Source: GCA-002772825 sp964560655
GTDB taxonomy: Bacteria > Patescibacteriota > Minisyncoccia > GCA-002772825
Assembly: GCA_964560655.1 (NCBI GenBank)
Contig: CAZLLR010000009.1
Location: forward strand, 1-27,435
Direction of reading: 5' to 3'
Length of the DNA: 27,435 nucleotides
The stretch's first letter is position 1. Every line of letters starts with the position of its first letter. The position numbers were made by a program, and so were the translations under genes. This document shows positions 1-6,793 of the stretch, piece by piece. The notes under the pieces are model-generated. The model was not told the origin of the DNA and did no database searches. It saw only the letters and a program-made list of their open reading frames with translations.

Positions 1-817
1 TCTCCATAGAATTAAAAATCTTCTCAATTGTCCCCATAAACTTATCTGGATTTATATGGATCTCGTTGTGTCCTCCTTCGACTAGGTAGAAATTTTTTAT
101 CTTTGCTTTTTTAGCCTGACTCTTCACTTGTTCTACTGGAAAAAGTATATCATTTTTATCAACAATGACGGAAACTTTTACACCATTTTTCTGTATATTT
201 CTTAAAAGATAGAAAATTTTAAACTTAGATATCCCGATAGCCTCCCTAAACGCTTGTATTGGATTCCTGAGGATATATCCTACAACAGAAATTGCATATT
301 TAGAATAAATTAAAAATCTTTTTGTGGTATCGAAGGTTATCGGCTCAAAGAGAAATTCCGAAATAAATCTTTTTGCCAGCTTATAAAAAGTATCATTGCT
401 CATCATCCCACCAGGGTTTATTAAGATTATGTTATTAAATTTTTCTGGCTTAAGATATGCGGCAATAGCGATATTTATAGCCCCTTCAGAGTGAGCGATT
501 GCATCCACCTTGTCTATATTTTTCTCACTTAAGAGATTAATGAAAGAATGGGCTTTCATATACCCACTGGCGGGGAATCCATCTTGTCGTCCTTTTATAT
601 TATCAAGGTGCGCATAATCAAAAGCAAAAACTCTTCTATTTATTGTACTGGCAACAGAAAATATGACGCTTCTAAGCGCCTCTAGCGTCTCTCCCCAACC
701 AGAAGACAGGATAATGGGTATTCCATCAATACCTTGCCCCACATCAACCACCTTCACATACCCGCCCGGAGACCTTATCTCTTCCCTCTTTAAAAATTCT
801 TCTTCAAATGATGCCAT
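1..817 (-). CDS. Alpha/beta hydrolase, 3' end outside the window
   Basis: The frame is open from an ATG at 817 to the window edge, giving 272 residues without a stop. The fold is recognisable from three elements in the right order: a nucleophile elbow AHSEGA near residue 112 (Ala replaces the first Gly of G-x-S-x-G), an acid in VDKND near residue 230, and a late histidine in EGGHNE near residue 250. The early PIILSSGWGET segment fits the oxyanion-hole strand. This family includes esterases, lipases and peptidases; the substrate cannot be read from the sequence. There is no signal peptide, so it is probably cytoplasmic. No Shine-Dalgarno is visible before the ATG. The hairpin at 883-920 lies upstream and separates it from the ATP-grasp locus. 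Family is fairly sure, function unknown. Confidence 0.8.
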   Translation of the reverse strand, partial: MASFEEEFLKREEIRSPGGYVKVVDVGQGIDGIPIILSSGWGETLEALRSVIFSVASTINRRVFAFDYAHLDNIKGRQDGFPASGYMKAHSFINLLSEKNIDKVDAIAHSEGAINIAIAAYLKPEKFNNIILINPGGMMSNDTFYKLAKRFISEFLFEPITFDTTKRFLIYSKYAISVVGYILRNPIQAFREAIGISKFKIFYLLRNIQKNGVKVSVIVDKNDILFPVEQVKSQAKKAKIKNFYLVEGGHNEIHINPDKFMGTIEKIFNSME

Positions 818-882
818 ATATGTATAAATTATACCCTATTTTATTGCTTTAAAGCAAAGACAAGTGTGAAAATACGCCAATC

Positions 883-920
883 CCCCAACGGCTCAACCTC
901 TAGAGGTTTAGCCGTTGGGG
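883..920. terminator. Strong hairpin of the AACGGCT family
   Basis: Arms 883-900 and 903-920 pair over 17 of 18 positions (one C/T mismatch at 894/909) around a TA centre. The base CCCCAACGGCT/AGCCGTTGGGG resembles hairpins at 3051-3083, 22022-22054 and 27344-27376. There is no clear U-run on either strand, so terminator function is inferred from position between two minus-strand genes. Confidence 0.6.
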
Positions 921-953
921 TGGAGTCATCGTTAATTTAACAGCGCTAAAGAT

Positions 954-987
954 AAAGCCGCTTATTGATATTACAATAAGCGGCTTT
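954..987 (-). terminator. Hairpin terminator after the ATP-grasp gene
   Basis: Perfect 14-bp stem (954-967 with 974-987) and a 6-nt loop, starting 3 nt after the ATP-grasp stop codon. On the minus strand the stem runs into TTTATCTTTAG, a moderate U-rich tail. It probably closes the peptide/DUF6624/ATP-grasp transcription unit. Confidence 0.75.
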
Positions 988-990
988 TAA

Positions 991-1980
991 TTAAATTCCT
1001 CCTTTAATCAACATGTTGACGATTGCATCTCCTATGGGGAATCCAGTAAGTTTTTCTATCCACAGCCATTGGCCATTTGGATTCACCTCAAGGAAAACAT
1101 AATTCCCTTTTGGGGTGACAATCATATCTATACAACCAAAAACGAGTCCTAGGTTCTTTATTAACGAAATACATTTTTCCTCTATACCAACAGGAAGTTT
1201 GAATACTTCATGAGGAGTATTTGGGATATCATACCTTCTCCAGTCATATTTTGTTCTTTCTGCTTCTTGTGAGTATATTGCACAAGGAAACACGCTTCTA
1301 CCAACCACAGTTATCCTTAATTCAAAATCTTTTTCAATATATGGTTGGAATGTTGTAGGACAATTCCTAACTTGTGCGATTAATTTGTGTAATTTACTTT
1401 TTTCTATTTTCTGAGTATAGAAAGCCAATGCGACCTTATTGTCACCACGCCCCGATATAAAACCTGGGGTATTCAAAGACTTTATCGCAATCTCTCTTGT
1501 ATTAACCTCTTCCATAAACCTCAGAATCTGTTTATCGGAATTTGAGATAAGTGTATCTGGAGTTTCAAGTCCCACTTTTCGGGCTTCAATTAAATGGTAA
1601 GGCTTGCACGAAGCATTGATTATAGCATCCTGATTACTAAGCCAGAAAGCATTCAGAACCTTAGGTAAGGCATCTATAAGATATTGCGACTCGCGCACAA
1701 TATATTCCTTAATTTTCCGGCTTTTTAAACCTTTTGGGGCTTTTGGATTTTCTTGTCTTCTGTTGTAAACGCTTTTTATATCCTTTCCCTTGAGCGTCTC
1801 TCCATTTTCAAACTCTAAAACCAAATCATAATCATTACCCTTATGACAAAAAGAAATTTTTGTCTGTTGAGGAAATTTAGCATAGTCTAACAAAAAGACT
1901 TTTTCGTCGACCATTTCTAATTTCTCAACGACATAAGAAGTATGAACATCTTTCGCTTTAGTGATTACAAGAATTGACAT
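991..1980 (-). CDS. MvdD/graspetide-type ATP-grasp ligase
   Basis: A 329-aa ATP-grasp enzyme of the kind that builds ester or amide crosslinks in microviridin-like peptides (graspetides). Residues 1-120 match the MvdD pre-ATP-grasp domain, with YNRR at 72-75 and WLSN at 113-116. K126 in CKPYHL opens the ATP-grasp core, followed by PDTLISN (141-147), K167 in AIKSL, EKDFELRITVVG (216-227), DWR (246-248), the metal-binding D285 and ExN E298/N300, then NGQWLWIEKLTG. These signatures separate the MvdC/MvdD group from RimK or D-Ala-D-Ala ligase. The ATG has a good ribosome site (AGAGGTG). It lies 43 nt after a DUF6624-like gene and 0.6 kb after a promoter-proximal 54-aa peptide gene. Family confident; that it modifies that peptide is inference. 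Confidence 0.88.
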   Translation of the reverse strand: MSILVITKAKDVHTSYVVEKLEMVDEKVFLLDYAKFPQQTKISFCHKGNDYDLVLEFENGETLKGKDIKSVYNRRQENPKAPKGLKSRKIKEYIVRESQYLIDALPKVLNAFWLSNQDAIINASCKPYHLIEARKVGLETPDTLISNSDKQILRFMEEVNTREIAIKSLNTPGFISGRGDNKVALAFYTQKIEKSKLHKLIAQVRNCPTTFQPYIEKDFELRITVVGRSVFPCAIYSQEAERTKYDWRRYDIPNTPHEVFKLPVGIEEKCISLIKNLGLVFGCIDMIVTPKGNYVFLEVNPNGQWLWIEKLTGFPIGDAIVNMLIKGGI

Positions 1981-2023
1981 AGATCCACCTCTCTTTATTT
2001 AGTTTTTAATGTTCGCCGTATTA

Positions 2024-2560
2024 TCACTTACTAGCAATGCCTATTTTTTTCTTTGTTAAAAAATTACCTTTATTTATCTCTTTGGCTTTTTGCATCGCTT
2101 CTTTCAATGTTATAACATTATGTTTTGCTCTTTCTTCATCAGTAGTTCTTGGATCAACTGGCAATAAGAACCATTTACCTTTTAATCTGCCGTATTGTGT
2201 TCCGTATTTTTGCTTCTTTCCTTTTCTAACTAATAGTCTATCAGTAGCCGCGGCATATAACCATTCTGACTTTTTATGTTTTTTTTCTATCCCTTTCTCT
2301 GCTAAAAATTTAGCTAATTCAACTCCCTCTTCATCGCTACTGTGCTGAGCAATAATACCTGCCCTAAAATAATCTACACCTTTTAAATGATTCGCCTGTT
2401 CAATAATATCCTTAATTTTTTTTAATCTTTCTCTGTCACGAATTGATATAATCTTCCATCTTTTTTTTTCAGAATATTTTAATAACTTCTTTGACAACCG
2501 ATCAGCTTGATCTTCTTCAAATATTTTCTTTATTAATTTGTTTACTTCTTTATAAGTCAT
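2024..2560 (-). CDS. DUF6624-like protein of the ATP-grasp locus
   Basis: A 178-aa soluble, very basic protein without signal peptide or membrane segment. The middle and end match the DUF6624 pattern as I recall it: DYFRAGIIAQHS (63-74), ELAKFLAEKG, WLYAAATDRLL (100-110), QKYGTQ (117-122), PVDPRTTDEER (134-144) and a closing helix with TLKEAMQKAKEIN. The repeated A-x-LA-x-x-G helices resemble a Sel1/TPR-type helical repeat, suggesting a binding or scaffold role; no catalytic motif is visible. It sits between the peptide gene and the ATP-grasp ligase on the same strand, 54 nt after the peptide stop and immediately after the 2569-2605 hairpin. No Shine-Dalgarno is seen before its ATG. A partner or accessory role in the modification system is inferred only from position. 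Confidence 0.72.
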   Translation of the reverse strand: MTYKEVNKLIKKIFEEDQADRLSKKLLKYSEKKRWKIISIRDRERLKKIKDIIEQANHLKGVDYFRAGIIAQHSSDEEGVELAKFLAEKGIEKKHKKSEWLYAAATDRLLVRKGKKQKYGTQYGRLKGKWFLLPVDPRTTDEERAKHNVITLKEAMQKAKEINKGNFLTKKKIGIASK

Positions 2561-2568
2561 AATAATTT

Positions 2569-2605
2569 GGAATTCAAAGCTGTGTAAAACACAGCTTTGA
2601 ATTCC
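2569..2605 (-). terminator. 17-bp perfect hairpin between peptide gene and downstream enzymes
   Basis: Arms 2569-2585 and 2589-2605 are perfectly complementary around an AAA loop (TTT on the minus strand). It starts 9 nt after the peptide stop and ends 8 nt before the DUF6624 start. The tail (AAATTATTATG) is a weak U-tract, so partial termination or an mRNA-stabilising stem are both possible. Either would raise peptide mRNA over the enzyme genes. Confidence 0.7.
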
Positions 2606-2614
2606 AGTTAAAAG

Positions 2615-2779
2615 TTAGTCCGTGTCAGTCATCTTGTAAACCTCTGACCAGACTTCCGTCTCGCAACCGATACGCCTTTCTTCCCTTCCAGCTTTATTCA
2701 CTTGTTCGCCGAAAGGAAAGACTAACGGGAGTAGCGAAGGGTCTTCCGTTAGAATCGGAGTTTTATCGTGTCCTTCCAT
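2615..2779 (-). CDS. 54-aa peptide, candidate RiPP precursor
   Basis: A short ORF with unusually strong expression signals. The ATG at 2779 is preceded by GGAGGTGA, a near-complete match to the 16S anti-Shine-Dalgarno, 5 nt before the start, and by a consensus promoter at 2840-2867. The peptide starts MEGHDKTPILTEDPS, has a hydrophobic middle (LLPLVFPFGEQ, residues 16-26), a charged stretch (REERR, 32-36), one Cys (C39) and an acidic tail CETEVWSEVYKMTDTD (39-54) mixing Thr/Ser/Lys with Glu/Asp. A leader helix near PFG followed by a hydroxyl/carboxylate-rich tail suits the substrate of a graspetide ligase. The tail does not match a core consensus I know, such as TxKYPSD of microviridins. It is the first gene of the operon with DUF6624 and ATP-grasp genes. 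That it is coding is likely; that it is a precursor is inference. Confidence 0.72.
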   Translation of the reverse strand: MEGHDKTPILTEDPSLLPLVFPFGEQVNKAGREERRIGCETEVWSEVYKMTDTD

Positions 2780-2800
2780 CTTCCTCACCTCCCCTCCTAT
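2780..2800 (-). promoter_or_regulatory. Near-perfect Shine-Dalgarno of the peptide gene
   Basis: The minus strand has AGGAGGGGAGGTGAGGAAG directly before the ATG at 2779. GGAGGTGA would pair with the 16S 3' end over eight bases at ideal spacing. Most genes in this window show no recognisable ribosome site, so this one stands out and fixes the start. Confidence 0.8.
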
Positions 2801-2839
2801 TTAAAGGTTAATTTTCAAAGACCAGACTTTCCTATTTTC

Positions 2840-2867
2840 AGAATACTAGACTAACACATTTTGTCAA
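2840..2867 (-). promoter_or_regulatory. Consensus sigma70 promoter for the peptide operon
   Basis: TTGACA (2862-2867, perfect -35) and TATTCT (2840-2845, -10) are separated by 16 nt. Transcription would start near 2833, leaving a leader of about 50 nt before the ATG at 2779. A 16-nt spacer also occurs before rpsB, ctpA and rplY. Confidence 0.75.
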
Positions 2868-2870
2868 CCG

Positions 2871-2904
2871 TTGTATTTTCTGCAATTTATTGTCTTATTC
2901 TGCA
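2871..2904. repeat. Direct repeat next to the peptide promoter
   Basis: TTGTATTTTCTGCA (2871-2884) and TTGTCTTATTCTGCA (2890-2904) are near-identical with one substitution and one 1-nt indel, repeating at 19-20 nt. They lie 4 nt beyond the -35 box on its upstream side, where an activator pair would bind on one face of the helix. No regulator is identified. Confidence 0.45.
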
Positions 2905-2940
2905 TAAGATAAACTATCTTTCAGACGCTAACAATCAAAA

Positions 2941-2963
2941 ACCCTTAAAAAAGAACTAAGGGT
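2941..2963 (-). terminator. Hairpin terminator upstream of the peptide promoter
   Basis: Stem ACCCTTA/TAAGGGT (2941-2947 with 2957-2963), 9-nt loop, and TTTTTGATTG following on the minus strand. It would stop read-through from plsC into the peptide operon. Confidence 0.6.
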
Positions 2964-2972
2964 AAGTGTTTA

Positions 2973-3036
2973 AAGCGAAAAAATCGCTAGACTTAATCAA
3001 AGGCTGGTTTGAAAAATAGCCAGCTTTTTTGTTTTA
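2973..3036 (+). other. Stacked hairpins ending in a plus-strand terminator; possible small RNA
   Basis: A short stem AGCGA/TCGCT (about 2974-2988) flanked by AAGT/ACTT is followed by AAGGCTGG/CCAGCTTT (about 3000-3007 with 3020-3027, one G-U pair) and TTTTTTGTTTT on the plus strand. No plus-strand gene precedes it. Together with 2941-2963 it could be a three-stem RNA of about 95 nt. No convincing plus-strand promoter is seen; the best guess is TTGTCT at 2890 with TATCTT at a loose 19-nt spacing. It may equally be terminator debris. Confidence 0.3.
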
Positions 3037-3050
3037 TATCAAAATACTCT

Positions 3051-3083
3051 AAACGGCTCAATCTTCGTAAGACTGAGCCGTTT
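3051..3083 (-). terminator. Terminator hairpin after plsC-like gene
   Basis: Arms 3051-3065 and 3069-3083 pair except for one A/C mismatch, loop CGT. The base AAACGGCTCA belongs to the AACGGCT hairpin family. It begins 3 nt after the acyltransferase stop codon. Confidence 0.7.
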
Positions 3084-3086
3084 AAT

Positions 3087-3716
3087 TTATAATAGAAGCT
3101 TCCCTATCCTATCCATCACCACTTGAGCAGAACGCTTCATATCTTCATAGGAGTCTATATTTGGTTCGTGCGGGTTATTGGATACCACCTCAGGCAAGTA
3201 AAAAGGCTCGCCAATCACTACCCTCATCTTAAATCTCTTAAACTCTACCCCCACTGGCAAAATCGGTGCTTTTGACTTGAAAGACAAGACAGCTACCCCC
3301 CTCTTTGCATCCTTGAGTGTGTCTGTTCTGTTTACCCCACCTTCCGGGAAATAACCAACTGATACACCTTCTTTTAAAATACTAAGAGGCAACTCTAAAG
3401 ATTTATCTATGCCTTGTTTGTAGTAAGTATGAAAACCGCCCATAAGGCGTATGTACTGTCCCACTATCGGCATGTTAAGATAGCCGTCTGCTGTCATAAA
3501 CCTGATAGGGTAGATCTTATTAAAGAAAGGAAAAGCAAGTCCGATGATAAAAGGGTCTATACGGCTGACATGGTTTGAAGCGACGATATAAGGACCCTTC
3601 AACTCACCAAGCTTAAGTCCACTCTTATTCTCAACCGTAAAATTAAAAAGCGTTTTTCTCACGAGAAAAAAGACTATCCAAAATACTTTCTGAGAGGCTT
3701 TATAAACTTTTGTCAT
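3087..3716 (-). CDS. plsC: PlsC-like 1-acylglycerol-3-phosphate acyltransferase
   Basis: A 209-aa PlsC/LPLAT-family acyltransferase, expected to transfer an acyl chain to lysophosphatidic acid or a related lysophospholipid at the membrane face. Seen directly: the catalytic NHx4D motif as NHVSRID (48-54), the acceptor motif region around residues 73-95, FPEGGVNR (123-130) in place of FPEGTRS, and the APILPVGVE strand after residue 150. An N-terminal hydrophobic helix (about 11-26) could anchor it. Length is near the short end of the family. It starts 45 nt beyond the alaS terminator and ends at its own hairpin, so it is probably a single-gene unit. Many CPR cells lack full lipid synthesis, so a salvage or remodelling role is plausible. 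The exact substrate is unknown. Confidence 0.85.
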   Translation of the reverse strand: MTKVYKASQKVFWIVFFLVRKTLFNFTVENKSGLKLGELKGPYIVASNHVSRIDPFIIGLAFPFFNKIYPIRFMTADGYLNMPIVGQYIRLMGGFHTYYKQGIDKSLELPLSILKEGVSVGYFPEGGVNRTDTLKDAKRGVAVLSFKSKAPILPVGVEFKRFKMRVVIGEPFYLPEVVSNNPHEPNIDSYEDMKRSAQVVMDRIGKLLL

Positions 3717-3761
3717 ATATTTTTGAATACATTGATAATACCATAAAAATTTAAAATAGAA

Positions 3762-3784
3762 AGGGCGGAATTCATTTCCGCCCT
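3762..3784 (-). terminator. Terminator after alaS, at the edge of an assembly gap
   Basis: Perfect 9-bp stem (3762-3770 with 3776-3784), loop TTCAT, followed on the minus strand by TTCTATTTTAAATTTTT. The N-run starts at the next base, so the assembly broke directly beside this hairpin. Confidence 0.75.
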
Positions 3785-3884
3785 NNNNNNNNNNNNNNNN
3801 NNNNNNNNNNNNNNNNNNNNNNNNNNNNNNNNNNNNNNNNNNNNNNNNNNNNNNNNNNNNNNNNNNNNNNNNNNNNNNNNNNNN
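3785..3884. other. Assembly gap of 100 N
   Basis: Exactly 100 N, a conventional placeholder, so true length is unknown. It removes the 3' end of alaS. Confidence 0.97.
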
Positions 3885-5569
3885 TTTATTCTTCTCACTC
3901 CGGCAGAAGTTGCCTCTTCTTTCTTTATCTTGAAGTGCCCAAGCTCGCTTGTGTTTAAGGCGTGAGGCCCACCACAGATCTCCTTACTGAAAGTCCCTAC
4001 TGAATACACTTTTACTCTCTCCCCATATTTACTACCAAAGACCCCTATAGCCCCTTTCTCTCTTGCTTCATCTACTGTCATCTCTTCTACTGTGATAGGC
4101 AAACCTTCGCTTATCTTTTGATTTACTAGAGCCTCAACTTTCTTTAATTCTTCTGGAGTCATTTTCCCTGGGTGAGAAAAATCAAAGCGTAAACGCTCCG
4201 GAGTAATGTTGCTCCCCCTTTGAGATACATGCTCACCCAAAACCTCTCGTAGAGCTTTGTGAAGCAAGTGTGTAGCAGTGTGAAGCCGAGTCTCCTCAGG
4301 GCTCGTACCAGAAAGTCCTCCCTTAAACTTCTTCTCCATACCAGCACGAGAGACTTCTTGATGCCTCTTGAACTCCTCTTTAAATCCTTTCTCATCCACT
4401 TTTATTCCTTTCTCTTTTGCCACCTCAAGAGTCTCTTCAAAAGGAAAACCATATGTAGAAAAAAGGATGAAAGCGTCGTGCCCAGATATACCGTGCACAG
4501 CAAACTTCTCAAACTGACGAAGACCTTCTCTAAGAGTCTTCTCAAATCTTTCTTCTTCCGCCTTAATCTCGCTTATTATCTCATTTTCTTTCTTTACTAA
4601 TTCTGGATAAGCTTCTTTATAATTTTCTACGACAATCTTTGCAATCTTAAGCATAAAAGATGGCTCCATGTTTAGAGTCTTTAGATAACGAACTGTTCTC
4701 CTTATAAGACGGCGGAGTACGTAGCCTTGCTCAGAGTTCGAAGGTGCTACTCCGTCTGAGAGTATAAAGACAGAAGCCTTGATATGGTCGGCGATTATCC
4801 TAAAAACTTTTTCATAGCCCGAGTCAAAATAACTAACACCAGAAATCTTCTCTATCTCTTTAATAACCGACCCAAATAGATCTGTCTCATAGATAGTCGG
4901 CGTCCTCTGCACCATCATAGAGAGACGCTCTAGCCCCATACCAGTGTCAACACCTTTCTGAAGTAAAGGCTCAAGTGCACCACTCTCCTTATGAAAATAC
5001 TCATTAAAAACTATATTCCAAACTTCCACACCGTTTACATATATCTCGGTTGTTGGCCCACAAGGACCTTCTTTGCCTGTCGGACCCCAAAAGTTATCTT
5101 CTTTGCCAAACTTTTTAATCTTTTCCTCTGGGACAAAATTCTTCCATATATCATAAGACTCTGCATCAAAAGGAACGTGCTCGTCACCGACAAACACTGT
5201 GACATAATCTATCTCGAGCTTAAGCTCGTCGACTATAAATTCATAGGCATACTTTATAGCTTCTTCTTTAAAATATCCGTTAAAAGAAAAATTACCAAGC
5301 ATCTCAAAGAAAGTTAAATGACTTGCATCTCCCACTTCTTCGATGTCTGATGTCCTTATACATTTCTGACTTGAAGTGGTATTTAAAGATTTAAAATCTT
5401 CCATAGCACTCTTCTTGCCTATGTAATACGGCTTGAATTGCTGCATACCGGCAGTAGTAAAAAGCACCGAAGGGTCACCGTCCGGCACAAGCGAAGAAGA
5501 AGACACTATTTTGTGTCCTCTCTCTTTGAAAAAAGTAAGGAATTTATTGCGGACTTCACTTGACTTCAT
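3885..5569 (-). CDS. alaS: Alanyl-tRNA synthetase, 3' end lost in gap
   Basis: AlaRS charges tRNA-Ala. About 561 residues are visible. The start chosen is the ATG at 5569 (MKSSEVRNKFLTFF), because the longer frame back to 5617 would overlap mnmA and does not look like family sequence. The class II catalytic domain is clear (ERGHKIVSSSSLVPDGDPSVLFTTAGMQQFKPY in outline; later GPCGPTTEIY and DTGMGLERL), followed by the tRNA-binding middle domain and the editing domain with its zinc ligands HTATH and CGGPH. The frame runs into the gap just after SAGVRRI. In many CPR AlaRS proteins the protein ends near here without the C-Ala domain. The nearby terminator at 3762-3784 supports that, but the gap length is unknown. 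Downstream of mnmA with 20 nt between them, probably co-transcribed. Confidence 0.93.
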
Positions 5570-5589
5570 AAACAAGATAATAGCATTTT

Positions 5590-6726
5590 CTAAGCTATTA
5601 TTCCACCGCCTAGACAAGCCCCTTTACTGTATATAACAAGAGATTGACCAGGGGAAACAGCGCGTTGTGGCTTCTTAAATATGACATTAATCTGTCCTTT
5701 ACCGGCTTTCTTAAGTTGGCATTTCTCCAACGGCTGACGGTAACGAATGCGTGCGCTATATGCTTTAGTAAAATCAGGTTCACTATTTACCCAACTCACC
5801 TGACTTATTAAAATCTCTTTCTGGAAAGATTCTTTCTCTTTTTTCTTATTAGAAACAACTATGATATTCTTCTTAATATCTTTTCTAACCACATAATAAG
5901 GCTTTCTTTCAGTATTTTTTTCTGTTATTTCAAAGCCGTGTCTCTGACCTATAGTTAAGAAAGTTACTCCACTGTGAGTGCCTACTATATTTCCACTCTC
6001 GTCAAGCACTTTTCCCTTCTTCTCTTTTATATACCTCTTCAAGAAGCCACTGACACTAACCTTCCCCACAAAACAAAGACCTTGGCTGTCTTTCTTGTCA
6101 GCTGTAATAAGACCGAACTTCTTAGCGAGTTTTCTTACTTCAGGTTTCTCTAACCCACCAATAGGGAAAATGATATTCTTCAACTTTTTCTGAGTAAGGG
6201 TCCAAAGGAAATAAGTCTGATCTTTATTCTTATCCTTACTTTCCAATAATCTTAAAATAGACTTAAAAGACAGCTTATGTAAGGATTCACCTTTATGACC
6301 GTCCTGAAAGAAGCCATCTTCCCGGCGGATCCTAGCATAATGCCCCGTCGCTACGAAATCAGCTCCCATCTTCTTAGCCTTCTTCAAGAAAGCGCCAAAC
6401 TTGATCATCCTGTTGCACATTACATCAGGGTTCGGTGTTCGTCCTTTCTTATATTCGGCAACCATATAGTCTATTACTTCTTTCTTATATTCCTTTTCAA
6501 AATCAAAAGTAATAAAAGGAATGCTAAGTTTAGCACAAACACGCATAGCGTCTCGCCTGTCTTCCCTCCAGGTGCAAGAAAACCAATCCGGGTACCAAGC
6601 CTTTATAAAGACACCAACCACACCAAAGCCCTGCTCTTTCAAGAGCGCCGCTGACACGGAAGAGTCCACCCCACCCGACACTCCGACAAAGACTTTTAGT
6701 CTATTTTTTGTAGAAATCTTTTTCAT
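5590..6726 (-). CDS. mnmA: tRNA-specific 2-thiouridylase MnmA
   Basis: A 378-aa enzyme that thiolates U34 of tRNAs for Lys, Glu and Gln, using ATP and persulfide sulfur. Visible: the PP-loop SGGVDSS (17-23), catalytic C104 in NPDVMCNRMIKF, the second catalytic C218 in DSQGLCF, the THSGVTFLTIGQRHG segment of the central domain and a C-terminal beta-barrel ending LGGGIIA. Length is normal. The iscS-like desulfurase at 15856 is the likely sulfur source; no TusA/BCDE relay is seen in the window, so direct transfer is inferred. It lies 20 nt upstream of alaS on the same strand, and the RAYT element sits just upstream of its start. Confidence 0.95.
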   Translation of the reverse strand: MKKISTKNRLKVFVGVSGGVDSSVSAALLKEQGFGVVGVFIKAWYPDWFSCTWREDRRDAMRVCAKLSIPFITFDFEKEYKKEVIDYMVAEYKKGRTPNPDVMCNRMIKFGAFLKKAKKMGADFVATGHYARIRREDGFFQDGHKGESLHKLSFKSILRLLESKDKNKDQTYFLWTLTQKKLKNIIFPIGGLEKPEVRKLAKKFGLITADKKDSQGLCFVGKVSVSGFLKRYIKEKKGKVLDESGNIVGTHSGVTFLTIGQRHGFEITEKNTERKPYYVVRKDIKKNIIVVSNKKKEKESFQKEILISQVSWVNSEPDFTKAYSARIRYRQPLEKCQLKKAGKGQINVIFKKPQRAVSPGQSLVIYSKGACLGGGIIA

Positions 6727-6770
6727 AATAATTCAATAATCTAGATAAATATAATGTAATGTAGATAATA

Positions 6771-6793
6771 TGTTAGACATCCGATGTCTAACA
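6771..6793. repeat. RAYT palindrome copy 1 (perfect)
   Basis: TGTTAGACATC and GATGTCTAACA are perfect 11-nt inverted arms around one C. The palindrome touches the transposase stop codon at 6794. Two more copies follow at 7249-7271 and 7461-7483. Confidence 0.85.

Noticed and set aside
2037..2348. 103-aa plus-strand frame rich in Phe/Leu
   Set aside because: Complement of the DUF6624-like gene, which has family motifs; the plus frame has none.
2615..2779. Direct assignment of the peptide as a microviridin
   Set aside because: No PFFARFL leader motif or TxKYPSD core; only a general graspetide-like role can be argued.
4159..5317. Several frames of 78-113 aa over alaS on both strands
   Set aside because: All lie inside the conserved AlaRS reading frame and show no signal of their own.
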